DNA of 64,000 nucleotides from Ganoderma boninense (Eukaryota > Basidiomycota > Agaricomycetes > Polyporales > Polyporaceae). The stretch spans positions 479,498-543,497 of the forward strand of contig CM035304.1 in the NCBI GenBank assembly GCA_002900995.3. The letters are read 5' to 3'. Made by a program: the position numbers and the translations under genes. A model generated the notes under the pieces. It saw only the letters and a list, made by a program, of their open reading frames with translations. It ran no database searches and was not told the origin of the DNA. Positions 35,764 through 48,754 of this stretch are shown here, piece after piece. Numbering within the stretch: position 1 is the first letter of the stretch; each line of letters starts with the position of its first letter.

Positions 35764-37469
35764 TCAGTCATCGTCGAAGAGGAAGTACCGGTCCTGGCTC
35801 TCGCGAAACCTCTCCAACATCCCATCGCGCCCAAGCGGCTCCATCACGCGCCGCATCGGTCCCCCAAAGAATCCGCCAGGTCCCGTCGTCCCCTCGTCGG
35901 TCCCCCTCCTCAAACGCTCGCGTGGAACGACTCCGTTCTTCGTCCAGACGACACGACCGACGTCCCGTCGTCCTACGCCCTCGCCCTCGTACACGTACTC
36001 TCCCGACGTTGTCCGCGCCGCTCCACCCGTCCCCATGCGAGAACGTCAGGTCCTCCTGGAGAAGTCGTGTATCACGCCCCACGCCGTCTGCACGACGCGC
36101 CGCCAGGAAGTCGTACACCCTCTCGAACCCCCCCCGCCTTCCCGCGCCGTCGTGTCCAGGCAGGCTCGGGTGGCACACGCGCGGCCAGTCGACGCTGAGC
36201 GCAGCGCCCCACCCCGCGCGCGGCATCGTGCCCACTATCCGCATGCGCTCGAAGCGCGGCAGCGCGCAGTCCCCCGCGAGCTGGTAGAAGCCCGCGCGGA
36301 GGACCGCGGGCGGCGGGTGGTGGCCCCAGACGTCGAGCCAGCGGAGCGTGGGCGAGTGGACGGGCAAAGGGGCGCGGTGCCACGTGGGCACGACGAGGTG
36401 CTCGAGCGCGGGGCACAGCGCGCCGAGGCGCGCGAGCGGCGCGAACTGCGAGACGTCCCACGCGAAGGCGAGCCCGTGCCGCACGTGCAGGTACGCGAGC
36501 GCGCGGCCGTGCGCGGCGAGCAGCGCCTCGGGCACGGCGGCGCACCCGAGGAGCGTGAGCGCGGACAGGCGGGGGAGCGCCCAGCGCTGCGCGACGTGCG
36601 ACTCGAAGGGCGGGTGCGCGGCGTGGATCTGGAGCTCGCGGAGGGAGGGCAGCGTGAGGACGGGAAGGGAGGCGAGGCGGCGCGGGTAGTCCTCGGGTGT
36701 GACGGCGCCGAGCTTGAGCACGGCGAGGTGGCGCGCGGCGGAGAGGAACCAGTGGAGGTGCTCGAGGAGGATCGCGCTGAGCGTCATCGCGAGGTCGAAC
36801 GTGCGCAGGCTGGTGGCGAGGCGGTGCCGCACGAGCCCGCCGATGGAGTCGGTGCGCGCGTTGGCGGTGACGAGCCAGATCGGGTTGAACATGTCCCAGT
36901 CGCCGAGGTCCGCGGGGTCGTGCGCGCAGGGGAACTGCGGGTGCGGGTGGAACGAGAACGCGCGTAGGTTGAGGCAGCGGCGGAGGACCAGCTGCAGGTC
37001 CTCGCGCACGACGTCCGCGCACGGCGCCCATATCACGCATCCGTCCATGCGGATCCGCTTCACGAGCAGCCCGAAGTCGAGGCGCGGGCCGTACTGGGTC
37101 GGGGTCGGGAACGCTCCCAGTGTGCGGGCGAAGGCGGGGATCTGGCCCATCCGGCGGAAGACGATGTCTTCGTAGAGGACCTCGGTGGCGGGTGCGAAGA
37201 AGGTCTTGCAGGTGAGCACGAGTGCTTTGCGAGTCCGCAGTGCTGTGAGCCATGGGTTGCGCGGCCCCTGCACTAGAGAAGGGTCGTGCTGGTACAGAGG
37301 TGGGACCGTCTCCTGAAAATGTGGAGCAGCAGCTCGGAGGGAGGCGCAAAGAAGGGGGAGGGATGCCAAAGCGGATTCGACTCCGATTCCTATGAGGCGA
37401 TGGGGTTAAGGTCAATGTGACTTTCCTGGTATTACTATATGTGGTGGCCTAGCATACCGAGTGGCTCAT
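35764..37469 (-). pseudogene. F-box protein gene E, frame-disrupted copy
   Basis: This is the counterpart of the intact gene at 62179-63884, with the same 12-base first exon (ATGAGCCACTCG, 37458-37469), intron and stop context. The central LRR-like portion is open and nearly identical. Around the F-box there are several homopolymer changes (CTTTGG for CTTGG, CTTTGCG for CTTGCG, CCTCCGAG for CCTCCCGAG, TTCAGG for TTCAAGG). Other indels derail the acidic C-terminus. The lesions cluster in homopolymers, which is the pattern of long-read consensus error. Confidence 0.8.
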
Positions 37470-38101
37470 GTTGGTGGTAGATAAGTGGCAAGAAGACGGT
37501 AGCATGGTATGCTGCCGCTGAGCGCGACACATTTCCTGGGTGATCATGGTGTGTGGATCCACCGTTGATGGCGTAACCTTAGGAGACATCGTAGAATATT
37601 CGCAGCTTTGAATCCGTCGATTGACCTCAGTTATTCATTTCAAATAAAGTCGTTGTTAAAACCACGTACCTGAAGGACAATAGTCGTACTGTACGGGGTC
37701 GCAGTTTTGGAGGGACAGGTCAAGTTACTGAGCGCGGGGTTTTGGCCTCAGAGTCAGTGTTCGTCGCTTAAAGATGGAAGAAGGAAAGTTCCCGGGGCAA
37801 TTCTCGCGTGGCACTCCCTTTCAAGTAACCCGGGCCCAAATGCGGCAACACAAAACCCACCACCTGTCTTGCGGCTTGGCTTTTTTGCGCTTCAACTGCT
37901 CCCAAGACCGAATATTTTGTCGACCTACGCGCATACATCTAGCTTCAGTCTTGTCCCGGGCAAAAACTTGAAAATGGGTCGCAGAACTACGAAGTCTTTC
38001 CGCACTTCATCAAGATCTAACCCGATCTATGTGGTATCTTTGGGCTAATATGACCAACCGCAAAAAACCCAAATGCCAAAGTACAGAACCGAGCCCCCGC
38101 G
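37470..38101. other. Intergenic between F-box E and nitroreductase copies
   Basis: Corresponds to 61561-62178 in contig 3. No gene is seen. Confidence 0.5.
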
Positions 38102-39072
38102 CTCATGTTTGGGCCGAAGGTCTTGAAGCGAAACGCCCTCGACGGCCTGAACGTCTTCTCTGCCGGCGGGCGCGACGGGCTTGCCCGAACACCAAACTGC
38201 GCGAAGAGCGACCAACGACGCGGGCAGGTCCCACGTCGAAAAGCACCTGCGACGTGATGAGGGGGTTTTAGGCTGCAGCGACGCCCGGGGCCCTCCGTCT
38301 CGAGCGCGGTCACACGATGACTGCGGGAAATGCCCTGTCGGTCCCCGAACGGTTGCGTGTTTTAGCCCAGCGTCTTGCGCATACAACAGGAGGGATGGAA
38401 GGAAGGAAGGAAGGAGAGGGACGTACGGAGGCGTGCTGGGACCAACTGGGGGAAGCGGTCGGCGTAGAGGGCAAACTTGCTCTGGAGGCCCTTGACGACG
38501 CCCCTCGTCCTCGAAGAAAGAGACGGTGCCGGGGCCCGGGGGCCCAAAAGCCCTTGGCTCCCCCCCCCCCGCGGCCCCGTCGCGGGAACTGGTCCTCGGG
38601 CACGATGCCCTTTGAGGACGCTCAGGGTAAATGTCCCAGAGCTTCTTGGCTCGTCCCCGAGCAGGAGGAGGGCCTGAAAAAAACACGCGCGCAAAGGTCA
38701 GCGCCCTGCAGGGAGGAACGCGCGGAGGGGGGAAAGGGTAGGCGGGGGAGGGGACGAAACGCGGCGCCTGGCTGTTGAAGGAGCTGGGCGCTTTCCCTTG
38801 ACGGCCTCGCTGATGATCTCCGGGAAATTTTCTCGCCCGGGGGATCGTGGACATCGGAGGAAGGGGGGTAGATGGTGCGGCGGCCCTTGCCCGGCCTCGA
38901 AAAAACGCGGCGGAGCCAGACATGGTGGTGCGGGGCTGGGGGGTGGGGGTGAGGCGCGAGGCTGAGAGTTGGGGGGTGTGCAGAGGAGAGGCGGGCGGCG
39001 GTGGGTGAGGGCGAGCAGGGCCCGCGGGGGTGCGATTATATACGGAGGTGAGGGGGACAGGGCGCGCACCAT
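38102..39072 (-). pseudogene. Nitroreductase-family gene, frame-disrupted copy
   Basis: This is the counterpart of the intact gene at 60639-61560. The start codon (39072) and pieces such as EIISEAVK and FKTFG are recognisable, but the reading frame changes many times through added or lost bases in G/C and A/T runs. The terminal codons before the stop also differ. The density of homopolymer indels is higher than expected for natural decay at this level of similarity. Confidence 0.7.
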
Positions 39073-40988
39073 TTTCGGGGAGGAGGCTTATCTTGGGGGA
39101 AACTTGGGGCTGGGACGGGGCGCGTTGGGGTTCGACGCAAGTGCAGTCCAAATCACTTGAAATTTATGCTGGCAGAGGTCAATCGCGAAAATATTTTAGG
39201 TGCGGTAGCCTGCACCTGATTCATCCCGCTGCCACTGCGAGGACGATTGTGCGAAAACGCTTGCTCTTACGGATAGGCGACGGCGAAAACGTTGATTTCG
39301 CCTGGCTGTGGTCCCCCACCTCCTCCGCCCATATGGTAACCACTGTCTGTCGGTGACCATTTCGCATCACGTAATAATCCCCTGTTCTGACTGACTGTCT
39401 GCCCGCTGCATCGATGGGACCCCACTGCGTACCGATAGGCACGAAGATAGGACTCTTCCGTGACCCGGGGAATCGTGGGATGTTTGTCCCCATCAAAGTT
39501 TTAACAACGGTGGCCGGCCGGCAGATCCCCGCCGTTGTCGCAGATTCAACGTGGTCGAACTTGAGGCAATTCAAATCTCAAAAAAGAAAGGGTAACGCCC
39601 GGCAAAAACCTCCCTGCGTCTATATGTGAGGTCCATGCTCCATGCCGGGACGACGTTGACCACGACCCTTCGGGCCCTTGGCCTCATGCCGTGGTTCTGA
39701 TATCGGGTTCGAAAAAAAGAATCCAGCGTGTCTGTGTGCGGTGAAGTTGAGAACCTACGTCTTAGTCAGGGTGGTCGGGTGTCGCCATCTGGAAGGACAA
39801 ACGCATGCTATTGGCGAATTTGGCGGCCGGAATACGTGGGCACCGACGTTGTGCGATGAATACAACCGCACCTTCAGAAATATTAACGCGACCTCGAGGT
39901 GGATTCGGGACGTCGACCCTCGTCAGCGTTCCGATGTTGTCCGGATCTGCAAAGGGTCAGCTCGACGCGCTCATACTGTGCATGGCCGTCAGAACAAGTT
40001 TGGAAAGTCGTTTACGTTCTGTAGACGTTCTCGTCAGCGACGTGACAGGACGCCTTCGAGCCTGACTCACCGTTTGTAGGGAATGAGATAATGCGGAGGC
40101 GATATTGCTCCGTGGACGCCGCTTATATGCGGATGAACGCGGCCATCTTGACTGGGAGGAGGCAAGGCATTGCCCCATGGTGGAAAACATCATTCTTGGC
40201 AGTGGCGAATGGCCGTCCAGGCTCTACCACAGTCGCGCCGAGTGAAAGGATGTAAGTGTACCGAACATAGTCTCAAGAGACTGAAGCCCTCTAACCGCGC
40301 AGTAAATTTACAGCACCCTCACCGGAGTTAACTACATCAAAAACGCTCAGCTTCGGAGTGAAGCTGGGCCCGAGATGGCGTGGTGACAGCCTGTGTGTCG
40401 CCCAGGTGAGACCAGGATCATATCGCGCCGAGGGAGGTTTACGTTGGCAACAACGGTACATAGAATATAATATCGCACCGTATTGCCGCTGGCCTCCTTA
40501 CATGAGAGGGGGAAAATATCTGTGAGGTGGGGAAGCTCGGGGTCCCAGCTGTGAGTCGCGCGGGCCCGGGCCCGGGTACAGCCTACCTTGTGTCTCAACA
40601 GTCGTCAGAAAGTTTTGATTCATATATTTTGCACCAAGAAAACGGTACAGGACCTTGACTCGTCGGCTGGCTATAGAATATGCGAAGTGGGTATAATAGC
40701 TTAAAAAAACCCGTCCCCCCCATTCGACGTGCGTGAGGGACTGTGCCAGTTGTGGGCGTCAAAGGCAATAGCCTCTGATCCTAACAAGAACAAACAACCG
40801 GGCCGGAAGAAGTCCGGAGCAATGCCAGTCTCCGGTGTCGAGGACAGCGGGCCCGACGAGCTCGGACGTCTCGCCGTCAGAGAACCAAAAAGTTAAAGCC
40901 CTTCGCTTTTCCCAACCACCCCCAGCCTTCCTCCCAACCTCCGCCGCCCCCTAGCCGTGTCCCCCGGCCAGCCCCCCCCCGCTGGCAT
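39073..40988. other. Non-coding segment ending at the gap
   Basis: Inverted counterpart of 58557-60638. The last bases (40860-40988) match the 5' part of the thioesterase gene in reverse complement. No other gene is supported. Confidence 0.6.
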
Positions 40989-41088
40989 NNNNNNNNNNNN
41001 NNNNNNNNNNNNNNNNNNNNNNNNNNNNNNNNNNNNNNNNNNNNNNNNNNNNNNNNNNNNNNNNNNNNNNNNNNNNNNNNNNNNNNNN
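40989..41088. other. Assembly gap (100 N)
   Basis: Exactly 100 undetermined bases. It joins contig 2 to contig 3. Confidence 1.
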
Positions 41089-42970
41089 AGTCCATCCAGC
41101 TGAATCAAGAACCCAGATAACTGGAGCATGGAAGTGAAGCTCGTTGCGGGTGTGCGAAAGAACCAGAACCTCGTCTTTACCGGTGTGCGAGGACAGGTGA
41201 AGATGGGATGATAGCGCAGCAATCAGGGGCTCACCTCACGGCTGGTATTGTTCTTGAGTGCTTGGTGCACGCTTGTTGCATGAATATCACACAGTGGACA
41301 GACATCAAGGATGAGAAGGAGGGCAATGACTTTATATTTAATAGAATTAATTACATGGTTGCCAGTACATAGACATGTGTTCACGCACTGACAGTGAACT
41401 CCGTCATCGAAAAAAGGAAATAACTTACCCTGTTTGCGATAGAAGGATCCCTCGCCGTCCGCCACCAGAGTGAATTTAAGGATGGAAGGAACGGTCGGAC
41501 AGCGACGGAATGAGGAGAATCAGTGAGGAGAATCAGCTGGGCTGCGCCAAGCGATCCTTCCAAGGATCTCTTTTCTCGCAACAGCAGAGGCGGAGGCGGG
41601 AGACGTCCGGCTGTGTCGGGGTATTTGCGGTTGTAAGGAGGGACAGGAAGCGAGAGAATGTTTGCGGGGAGTAAGTCGTGGGCGGGAGGTGTTGATGGTG
41701 GGAACGATGAAACGGGCAAGGTCACGCTCAGCGCTCAACGCCAGGCGGTGCATTGGTCATCCGATGACCAACGTTCCAGTGACCTTCCAGGCAAATGCCG
41801 TGGTGATTCAAGTCTCCGGGACCGTCCGCAGCCGGTCATTCAAAATGGGGGCTATTGCCCTATTAGCAGCTGTGTCAGAAACGATTACCCACATTAAATA
41901 AGGTGCGAGGAAGGTGTGAATAGCATAGTCGGGCCGTCCGCGGCCGGTGAATGAAATGAGTGACAGCGAATTTGGTTGTACTAGTATCTAATATCACCAT
42001 ACATGCTAACCCGTTATGAAACCAGCAGTAATCACCAGATTCACTTTGTAGAAACTCGGAGGTACGTATGTGGGTGGGCGAGCAATGAACACAGTGATTA
42101 AATAGGAATGATGGCCTGCAGATGCCATCGACGAATCCACGCCATATCGACTAACCTCTACAGGGACACGGGGATTGTGTGCCTACATGTGCGCGTGCCT
42201 GCTGGCGGATTCCGACAGAATCCGCCGGAATCCGGCATACGACTGCCCCACGGTGCTGACATTCACCGCGGCGGGGGACGAACGCATGGAAGACGTTCCT
42301 TCGGCACCTGTGATACCCCCCATTCACTCTAATTATACAGCGCGACTGACAATCGGTGCGACAACGAGTACCCGACCTGCTTGTTGGCTTGCGAGTATCC
42401 CCCACCCCGCAATAACGGGATCCGCTCTGAGACTGGCTTGAGCCTGCTGGAGCCGGGCGCTGGAGGGAGAGTGACCAAATACCTTCGTGCTTCCCCCACT
42501 TCATCTGGGCGGAGATGCAAGTGGCAGCGATGTTCCTTCCCAGGTTCATGCCCGTGCAGGCCAGGCGATGAGGCCTATATGAGGTCGCACTTCTTGATAG
42601 TACTGGCGCGATCGAGAGGGCAGAGAAGTAGGTGTGGTGGATCCGAGAGGGCGAGGCTGGGTCTGCGAGGTACCCATATAGGCGGCTTTCTTGCAACATC
42701 GCATCCGGGATTGTGGGGTGGCACAGGGAGCTCCAATAAGCTCCTACTTGTTGATGGTTGATGGGGTATTGGGGAAACCATACTTCGAAGGTGCAAGGAT
42801 GATCGTACTCCAAACAAGGTTTCGTTCCGCACAGCCGACCCAGGCGTTAATTCCCACGATCGAGAGACGATAACAAGCACATCCTGAATGTGAGACAGCG
42901 GCCACCATCCCACCAACCTCTCCCTGCTCTTTCTTGCACTTCCAACTGCGTCTGGTCATTCGGAACCTGC
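41089..42970. other. Contig 3 left end, no firm gene
   Basis: A minus-strand GTAAGT donor near 41430 preceded by an open stretch hints at a gene running leftward into the gap, but no family was recognised. Near-identical segments of about 27 bases occur around 41817 and 41935. The last 500 bases resemble the flanks upstream of the other F-box-like copies. Confidence 0.4.
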
Positions 42971-44642
42971 ATGGACAGGACAATCAAGCCCAAGGCTGAT
43001 GTGGAGCACTCGATGCCGCCATCCTTCCATATCCCCACCGAGGTCTGCGAAAACATCATCGATATGCTGTTCTCCTACCACACTACCGACACGCTCCAGG
43101 ACATTGCCACACTCCACAGCTGCGCTCTCGTCTGCGGGGATTGGCGCGTTCGCTCCCAGAGGATGCTCTTCTACAAGGTGCAACTTCTAGACACCACATC
43201 CTTCTGTCGCCTCTCCAAGATCCTCGACGACGCACACCATCTCCACGACTACGTGTACCAGGTTAAACTCGCTGGATACCACCTACACAACACCACAAGC
43301 ATTTTCGCACTCTTTCCCGCTGTCTTTGCAGGAAAGCTCCCCAACCTTTTTCGGATAGACGTAGTGCACTTTTCGGAGTCTGCAGAGACAATGTTCCCCA
43401 GGACATTGGGCCCACCGAAGGCCAAGGCTCTCCCTTACATCCCCCTCCATCCCCACTTCCCAGCATTCCTCTCTGCCTTCACAGCTGTGTCCATACTGTA
43501 CCTCGTAGGTACAACATTCCGCACATTCAGCGAGTTCACGCGGATGATCCACGGCCTCCCGAAATTGAAGGCTCTCGCGTGCCACTCCGTCAACTGGATC
43601 GGTACGCCTGGCGGCTCTCACCCGGGCGTTGATCTCACGAGGCGCCCCGAATGGGAGGCCGGTAAGGACACCCTTCCCCTGTTTGCGCCAAAGCTTCGAA
43701 AGCTAATGGTCTGTCCTATCATGACTATTCATGACCGCTTTGGAGCCTGGTAACCATTGTGTTTTCATTTTCAGCTTCTCGACGTCACCGAGTATGGGGC
43801 AGGACGGCTGATACGAACGCGGAGTCTGATTTGGTTGGCTCTGTCAATTCCTCTGAAAAGAGATTCTAAAGAGCTAGCAGATGGTATGTATCGCACCGTT
43901 CTTCTGGGCCGGGTCTATTGATAGTGATGCAGCCTTTTTGTTTTTCCATGTGGGCAGCCGGGGGCCCGGGAATCAACTTGGGCTCATGCGGCACCGGGCT
44001 CGAGACATTAAAACTCCATCTTACTGAGCAGTTCTCGATGGATGCACATGGCGGCTTTGTCTCTGCGCTGCTTTCTTCGTGGACGCCGCAAAATTCGGAT
44101 GCAATTTTGCAACTGTCTTCCGAATGCGAGTCTGACATCACGCGCCGCTGTTTTGCAGAGGTCTTGCATGGTCTCGGGACGATCGCGGAGACATCCCTGA
44201 AGGCACTTCAAGTTAAAGAAGAGCAAGCTCACTCAGGCGAAGGTCGGGGCCATCAGCAGGTGAAATGTCAGTTAGAGGTCAAAATACATGAGTGGGAGGC
44301 TGAGCGAAAATGGTGGCTGGACCATTTGGAGAGCTGCTTCCCAATGTGGTCGAAGTTGGGAAAGCTGAAGTTAACCATTCGTAGACGTGAGTGCATGTTA
44401 TGTTGCAATGTTTTTGGCGTCGACTTACATTTTCACTCGCAGCGTGGGATCCATATGATGAATGGGCCAACGAGGAAAAACCTCTTCAGTCAGACCACGG
44501 TCCATCTCCGAGTCACGTTGAAGAGGTCGATTCAAGTTCCGTATCCAAGGTGACGCTGAGTCTGGGCATTTCGGCCCTCACATCGTGCTCACACTTGCCC
44601 TGCCAGGACGCTCCTTCCTCGCAGACGACAGAACCGGTGTAG
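42971..44642 (+). CDS. F-box-like protein, tandem copy B
   Basis: Five exons, 42971-43708, 43775-43883, 43958-44386, 44443-44549 and 44607-44642, join in frame to 472 residues. The first 65 residues hold an F-box-like helix set (IPTEVCENIIDMLFS, then LHSCALVCGDWRVRSQRML), as in the many agaricomycete F-box-like proteins. The remainder is Leu-rich with no sharp LRR periodicity, ending in an acidic linker and a 12-codon last exon. F-box proteins usually dock substrates onto SCF ubiquitin ligases through Skp1; the substrate here is unknown. The first donor (ATG|GTCTGT) is weaker than the GTATGC and GTACGT of copies D and C. It lies 1.3 kb upstream of copy C on the same strand. The frame is intact. 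Confidence 0.85.
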
Positions 44643-45972
44643 CGAAATATTTCTCGCTACATTCAGGTGCTGTGACCCCACCGCAGAAGTGGATATACTG
44701 GATGCTTGTACAGTATAGATGTGGATGCGAACGCGAACGTGAGCTTGTGCGCGCGAGCATAGACCATCAGGCCCTCTCTGTCCATACTCTGATGACTTCC
44801 GCGCACGCGGCCCGTGCCCTCTTCTACAGCGTGCTATCCGCCTCGCACATGGACGAGCCCAACGTAGGGGCGCGTCCAGGCGACGTTCATCCGCTGCTCG
44901 TCCTCGACGCATCCGATCTCCCCCTCCACGTTGCAGCGCACAGCGGAGAACACAGCGATGTCGCCTCGCCCTCGCAAACTGGAACCCGTCGATCGTGCTC
45001 ATCACGGTTGACCTCCATCCCGCCTGGGATCGTCTGCTGGAGACGCTGCATCTGGCGTGAATACGGCGTCAGGACCCGCGATCGTCAGGCTTTTCCAGCG
45101 CGTGCGAGAATACCTTGAATTCCCTATCTTCGTCCGTGGTCAGCCTTCGCAGTTGAGATGCAAGCGGCAGCGATGATCCTCGGGCTTCCCAGGTCATGCC
45201 AGTGCCCGCCATTCTTAGGCAACCAGCTTGTGCGATTCATGATTATGCGGCCCCTGGAACCCTTGTATCCACATTCAAGCGATATCGATGCAGAGGCTGT
45301 ACTGGTGCGACACTGTGGACAGAGAAGTAGTTGTGGCAGTGGATTGAGGCAGTGTTGTGAGCCTTGTTCCTATAGCCGAAGGCTAGGGCTGTGCGCAGGC
45401 GGATATGGGCGGAATTCTCTTGGCATCTTGGGCATGCATTGTGCTGCGTTTCATTCGATCGGTCATCCTTACGTGTGGATGTGCTGTGTTCATCGCTGAG
45501 TCAACGTGGCAGGGAGTTTGTCACACAGATTTATGCTCAAGATATGTATGGTACTGGCCAGAGGTTCAGCGAAGGGCTGGTGGTGACTCAATTGGACTTG
45601 GTGCTGATCGTGGAATATGGGGTATATACTGGCCTGAGGTGTGGAGCTCGACACCAACTGTGCAGCTTCCGGCGACACAGGCCACTTCCCATGAGAGACG
45701 TTGGTCTGTTGACTGCTACAGTAATTTGGAGATTCATAGCGACGGCGATGCTTGGCCCTAGGCGCGTGTATGTGGTTGGGATTCTTCTGAGCGAAAGTAC
45801 AGTATCTGTTGTTGAACTCTAAACAAGCTTTTCCCGCACAGCCATCGCAGGCATTAGTTCAGACCATGAGGCAAATAACAAGCACATCCCGAGTGCGAAG
45901 GAGTGTCCGCCCTCCCACCACTTTCCTGGTCTACCCTGCCCTTGAAACCGCCTCTCGTCATTCCTGACCCTC
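44643..45972. other. Spacer between F-box copies B and C
   Basis: No gene is supported. Parts of 45160-45830 resemble the flank upstream of copies A and D, which shows that the tandem duplication included the promoter. Confidence 0.55.
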
Positions 45973-47667
45973 ATGGACGGAACAGTCACGCCTGGCGCAG
46001 ACGTGGACCACCAGACGCTGCCATCCATTGACATCCCCACCGAGGTCTGCGAAAATATCATCGATATGCTACTATTATCGGAGCTCCCGCACGATGCGCT
46101 CACGGATATAGAAACTCTCCACAACTGCGCTCTCGTGTGCCGGGATTGGCGTGTTCGCGCCCAGAGGAACCTATTTTACCGGGTTCAGGTCGCGGATACC
46201 ACATCTTTCCATCGCCTCTCCACTACCCTTGACAACGCACACCATCTCCGCGACTACGTGTACGAGGTCCAGCTCACCGGGTACTACATACACAACACAA
46301 CAAGCATTTTCGCCCTGTTCCCTGTCGCGTTCGCCGGAAAGCTTCCCAACCTCTTCCGGATAGATGTTATTCACATTCCTGACCCTGACTCGGAGTCGCG
46401 GTGGTTTCCCAGGACGTCGGTCTCACCGAAGGCCAAGACGCTCCCATACATCCCCCTCCATCCCCACTTCCCGGCATTCCTCTCCGCCTTCACCGGTGTG
46501 TCGCTACTGTACCTCGCAGGTACCACGTTCCGCACCTTTGGCGAATTCGCACGGATGCTCCACGGCCTCCCAAACTTGGAGATTCTTATGTGCAACACCA
46601 TCCGCTGGATCGGCCCCGGCGGTTCTCATCCCAACGCTGACTTCACGACGCAGCCTGAATGGACGGCCGGTAAGGACACCCTTCCCCCTTTTGCGCCGAA
46701 ACTTCGACAGCTAGTGGTACGTGCAATAATTATCAGGACCTCCATATAGCCTGCTAATCGGCGTGTTTTCATTTTCAGCTTGGCGACGTCCCCGAGTATG
46801 GGGCGAGAAGGCTGATATCGACGCGCGGACCACATCTGAAAGACTTGGTTATGACAATCCCTCAGTCGTGTGACGCTGACGAGCAGCCAGGGGACGGTAC
46901 CGGTATGTGTCGCGCCATTCTTCTGGAACTGGGTCATGGGTAGGATAGTGCTGACACAATATTTTCGCCGTGTGGACAGCTGGCAGAGGAGAAATCGACT
47001 TCAGCTCGTGCACTGGACTCGAATCGTTGGGGATCCATCTTACTAATCAGTTCTCGATGGATGCCCACGGAACGTTGGTCTCGGAGCTGCTTGCCTCGTG
47101 GAAACCACAGCAACGTTTGGATCCAATTCTGTGGATAGCTCCTGAGATAGAGTGTGAGACCACTCGTCAAGGCTTTGTAGCGGTGTTGCATGGTATCGGA
47201 ACCATCGCCGAGGCATGGCTTCAGACGCTTCAAGAAGCTCCTCATGCAGGTGGACCTCAGGAGTGTCAGCAGGTAAAATACGAGATAGAAGTTCAAATAC
47301 ACGAGTGGGAGGCCGAGAGAAAGTGGTGGCTGGACCATTTGGAAAACTATTTCCCGATGTGGTCGAAGTCGGGAAAGCTGCAGTTGTCCATCGCTACACG
47401 TGAGCGCTCGATCCGCGATTGCATCGTCAGCTTAGACTAACATTCTCGCTTGCAGCGGAAGGTGAATATCATGAATGGGCCGATGAGGAGGATTCGGAGG
47501 AGAACGCTCCGCAGTCGGACGCTGGCGGTCCGTCACTGAGTGAAGCTGGAGAGATCCCTTCAAGTTCGGTGTCCAAGGTGATGCTCAGTCTGGGCATTTT
47601 CAGCGATATCCTTCTCACACTTGCTTAATAGGACACCAGTTCCCTGCCGACGTCCACGCCAGTGTAG
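45973..47667 (+). CDS. F-box-like protein, tandem copy C
   Basis: Five exons, 45973-46716, 46779-46902, 46980-47399, 47456-47577 and 47632-47667, join in frame to 481 residues. The architecture is as in copy B: F-box-like segment IPTEVCENIIDMLLL, then LHNCALVCRDWRVRAQRNL, conserved KLPNLFRIDV and GTTFRTFGEFARMLHGLPNL, and a final exon ending in STPV. It is the most diverged of the intact copies, with several small indels (for example PDPDSESRWFPRT). All splice sites are GT-AG and the frame is intact. Role inferred as for copy B. Confidence 0.85.
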
Positions 47668-48754
47668 GAAAACATTCAACTATTCAGATGCCATTATCCA
47701 ACCGGGCAATGGCTCTCGCTCTCCCCAACTGGGACGGTTAGACGGCGATGTCGTCTTAGGTACACCATGTCCCTCTCATGTCCTCCGGTTCCCCATACCT
47801 AGATATACGCCACATGCCCACCAACTCACGCACTTGAACGCACTACCAAAAAGCCAGCAGGACTAGATATTATGTACATTCCCGCTACTGTCATACTCGA
47901 GCCTAGCGTCTTCCTGCAGTGTCACCATCAGTGCTACGCACGTCGCATACCAGCGACTACGCGCATTTTCCCTGGAATACAACCCACGCGCCTCTGCTTG
48001 GACCCCTTGCCCATAGTCGACGGTCAACACGACACACGGTCGATGCTCGTCATCCCACCGTATATCACTATCAACGGTCATTTCGGGCCTGTCTCTTCTC
48101 TCTGCATGAACAGGGTACGGTGGCATATGGGATATCATACAACGTAGATGCGAACACAAAGTCGAACTTGAAGGCACCAGCGCGAGGCATTAAACGTTCT
48201 CCGGCCGCGGAATGACGTTCGCCCAGCGTAATTCTGACTGCGATGATTCCGCTCGCACTCACGTCTCGGACTAGGACGTTGTTGGACCATCGAGGAGGGT
48301 AGGCCTGCTCAGCGGGATGACGCAGTGCGCGAATCTTGAGGGACAGTGGAGGGATCCCGCAGAGGTTGAACATTGACGGTGGAGAGGGACATGGGGAAGG
48401 AGGCCTGAGGGCCGGCAAGGTGGCTCGAGTATGTATGTTTGCACTGTCCACTCCGGTGCTGCGTATATGCGCTCGTTGTCGGGTCAGGAGTGGCGGCATG
48501 AGAGACGCACAGAGAGAGAGAGAGACAGGAAGAAAGAAAAAACGGTGTAGCATTCCCAAATCCCAATGCCTCGTGACCCAAAAACGTAGTGAACGCAAAC
48601 CTGATACGGCATGATCACCAGTTGAGCAAGTATGAAAAACTGTCGCGGAAAGGTCCTTCTCTGCTAAGCCTTCCTCCCAGAGAACTCGCAGTTAAAACTA
48701 GAGACCCGTGACGAGTCGAGATAGCCCCCGGTGCGAGTCGACACAGCGGACAGT
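47668..48754. other. Intergenic, unassigned open frames on the minus strand
   Basis: Minus-strand frames at 47863-48100 and 48071-48260 look protein-like (for example WDDEHRPCVVLTVDYGQGV), but I could not join them by a credible intron or match them to a family. Left unannotated as a gene. Confidence 0.35.

Larger units (their letters stand above)
35655..40988. repeat. Inverted duplicate of 58557-64000 (probable allelic copy)
   Basis: Read as reverse complement, this block follows contig 3 from about 58557 to the right window edge with the same order: thioesterase 5' end, non-coding segment, nitroreductase gene, F-box E gene. Homopolymer-length differences are frequent. It ends exactly at the 100-N gap. 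Confidence 0.9.

Noticed and set aside
35747..37415. Plus-strand 406-codon and minus-strand 447-codon frames over the contig 2 F-box copy
   Set aside because: Composition-driven shadows of the minus-strand F-box E copy; no domain and no intron signals.
40877..41222. Open frames running through the second N gap
   Set aside because: Same artefact; the real sequence in the gap is unknown.
41660..41960. Short open frames at the left of contig 3 with a repeated stretch of about 27 bases
   Set aside because: Two imperfect direct copies only, with no terminal repeats or target duplication, so not enough to call an element or gene.
42971..47667. Reading copies B and C as alleles of each other instead of tandem paralogues
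   Set aside because: They lie on one gap-free contig 1.3 kb apart and differ by many substitutions and codon-scale indels, far more than A and D do.
47863..48598. Protein-like minus-strand frames between F-box C and D
   Set aside because: No family recognised, and I could not find a donor/acceptor pair that joins them in frame. Transcript evidence would reopen this.
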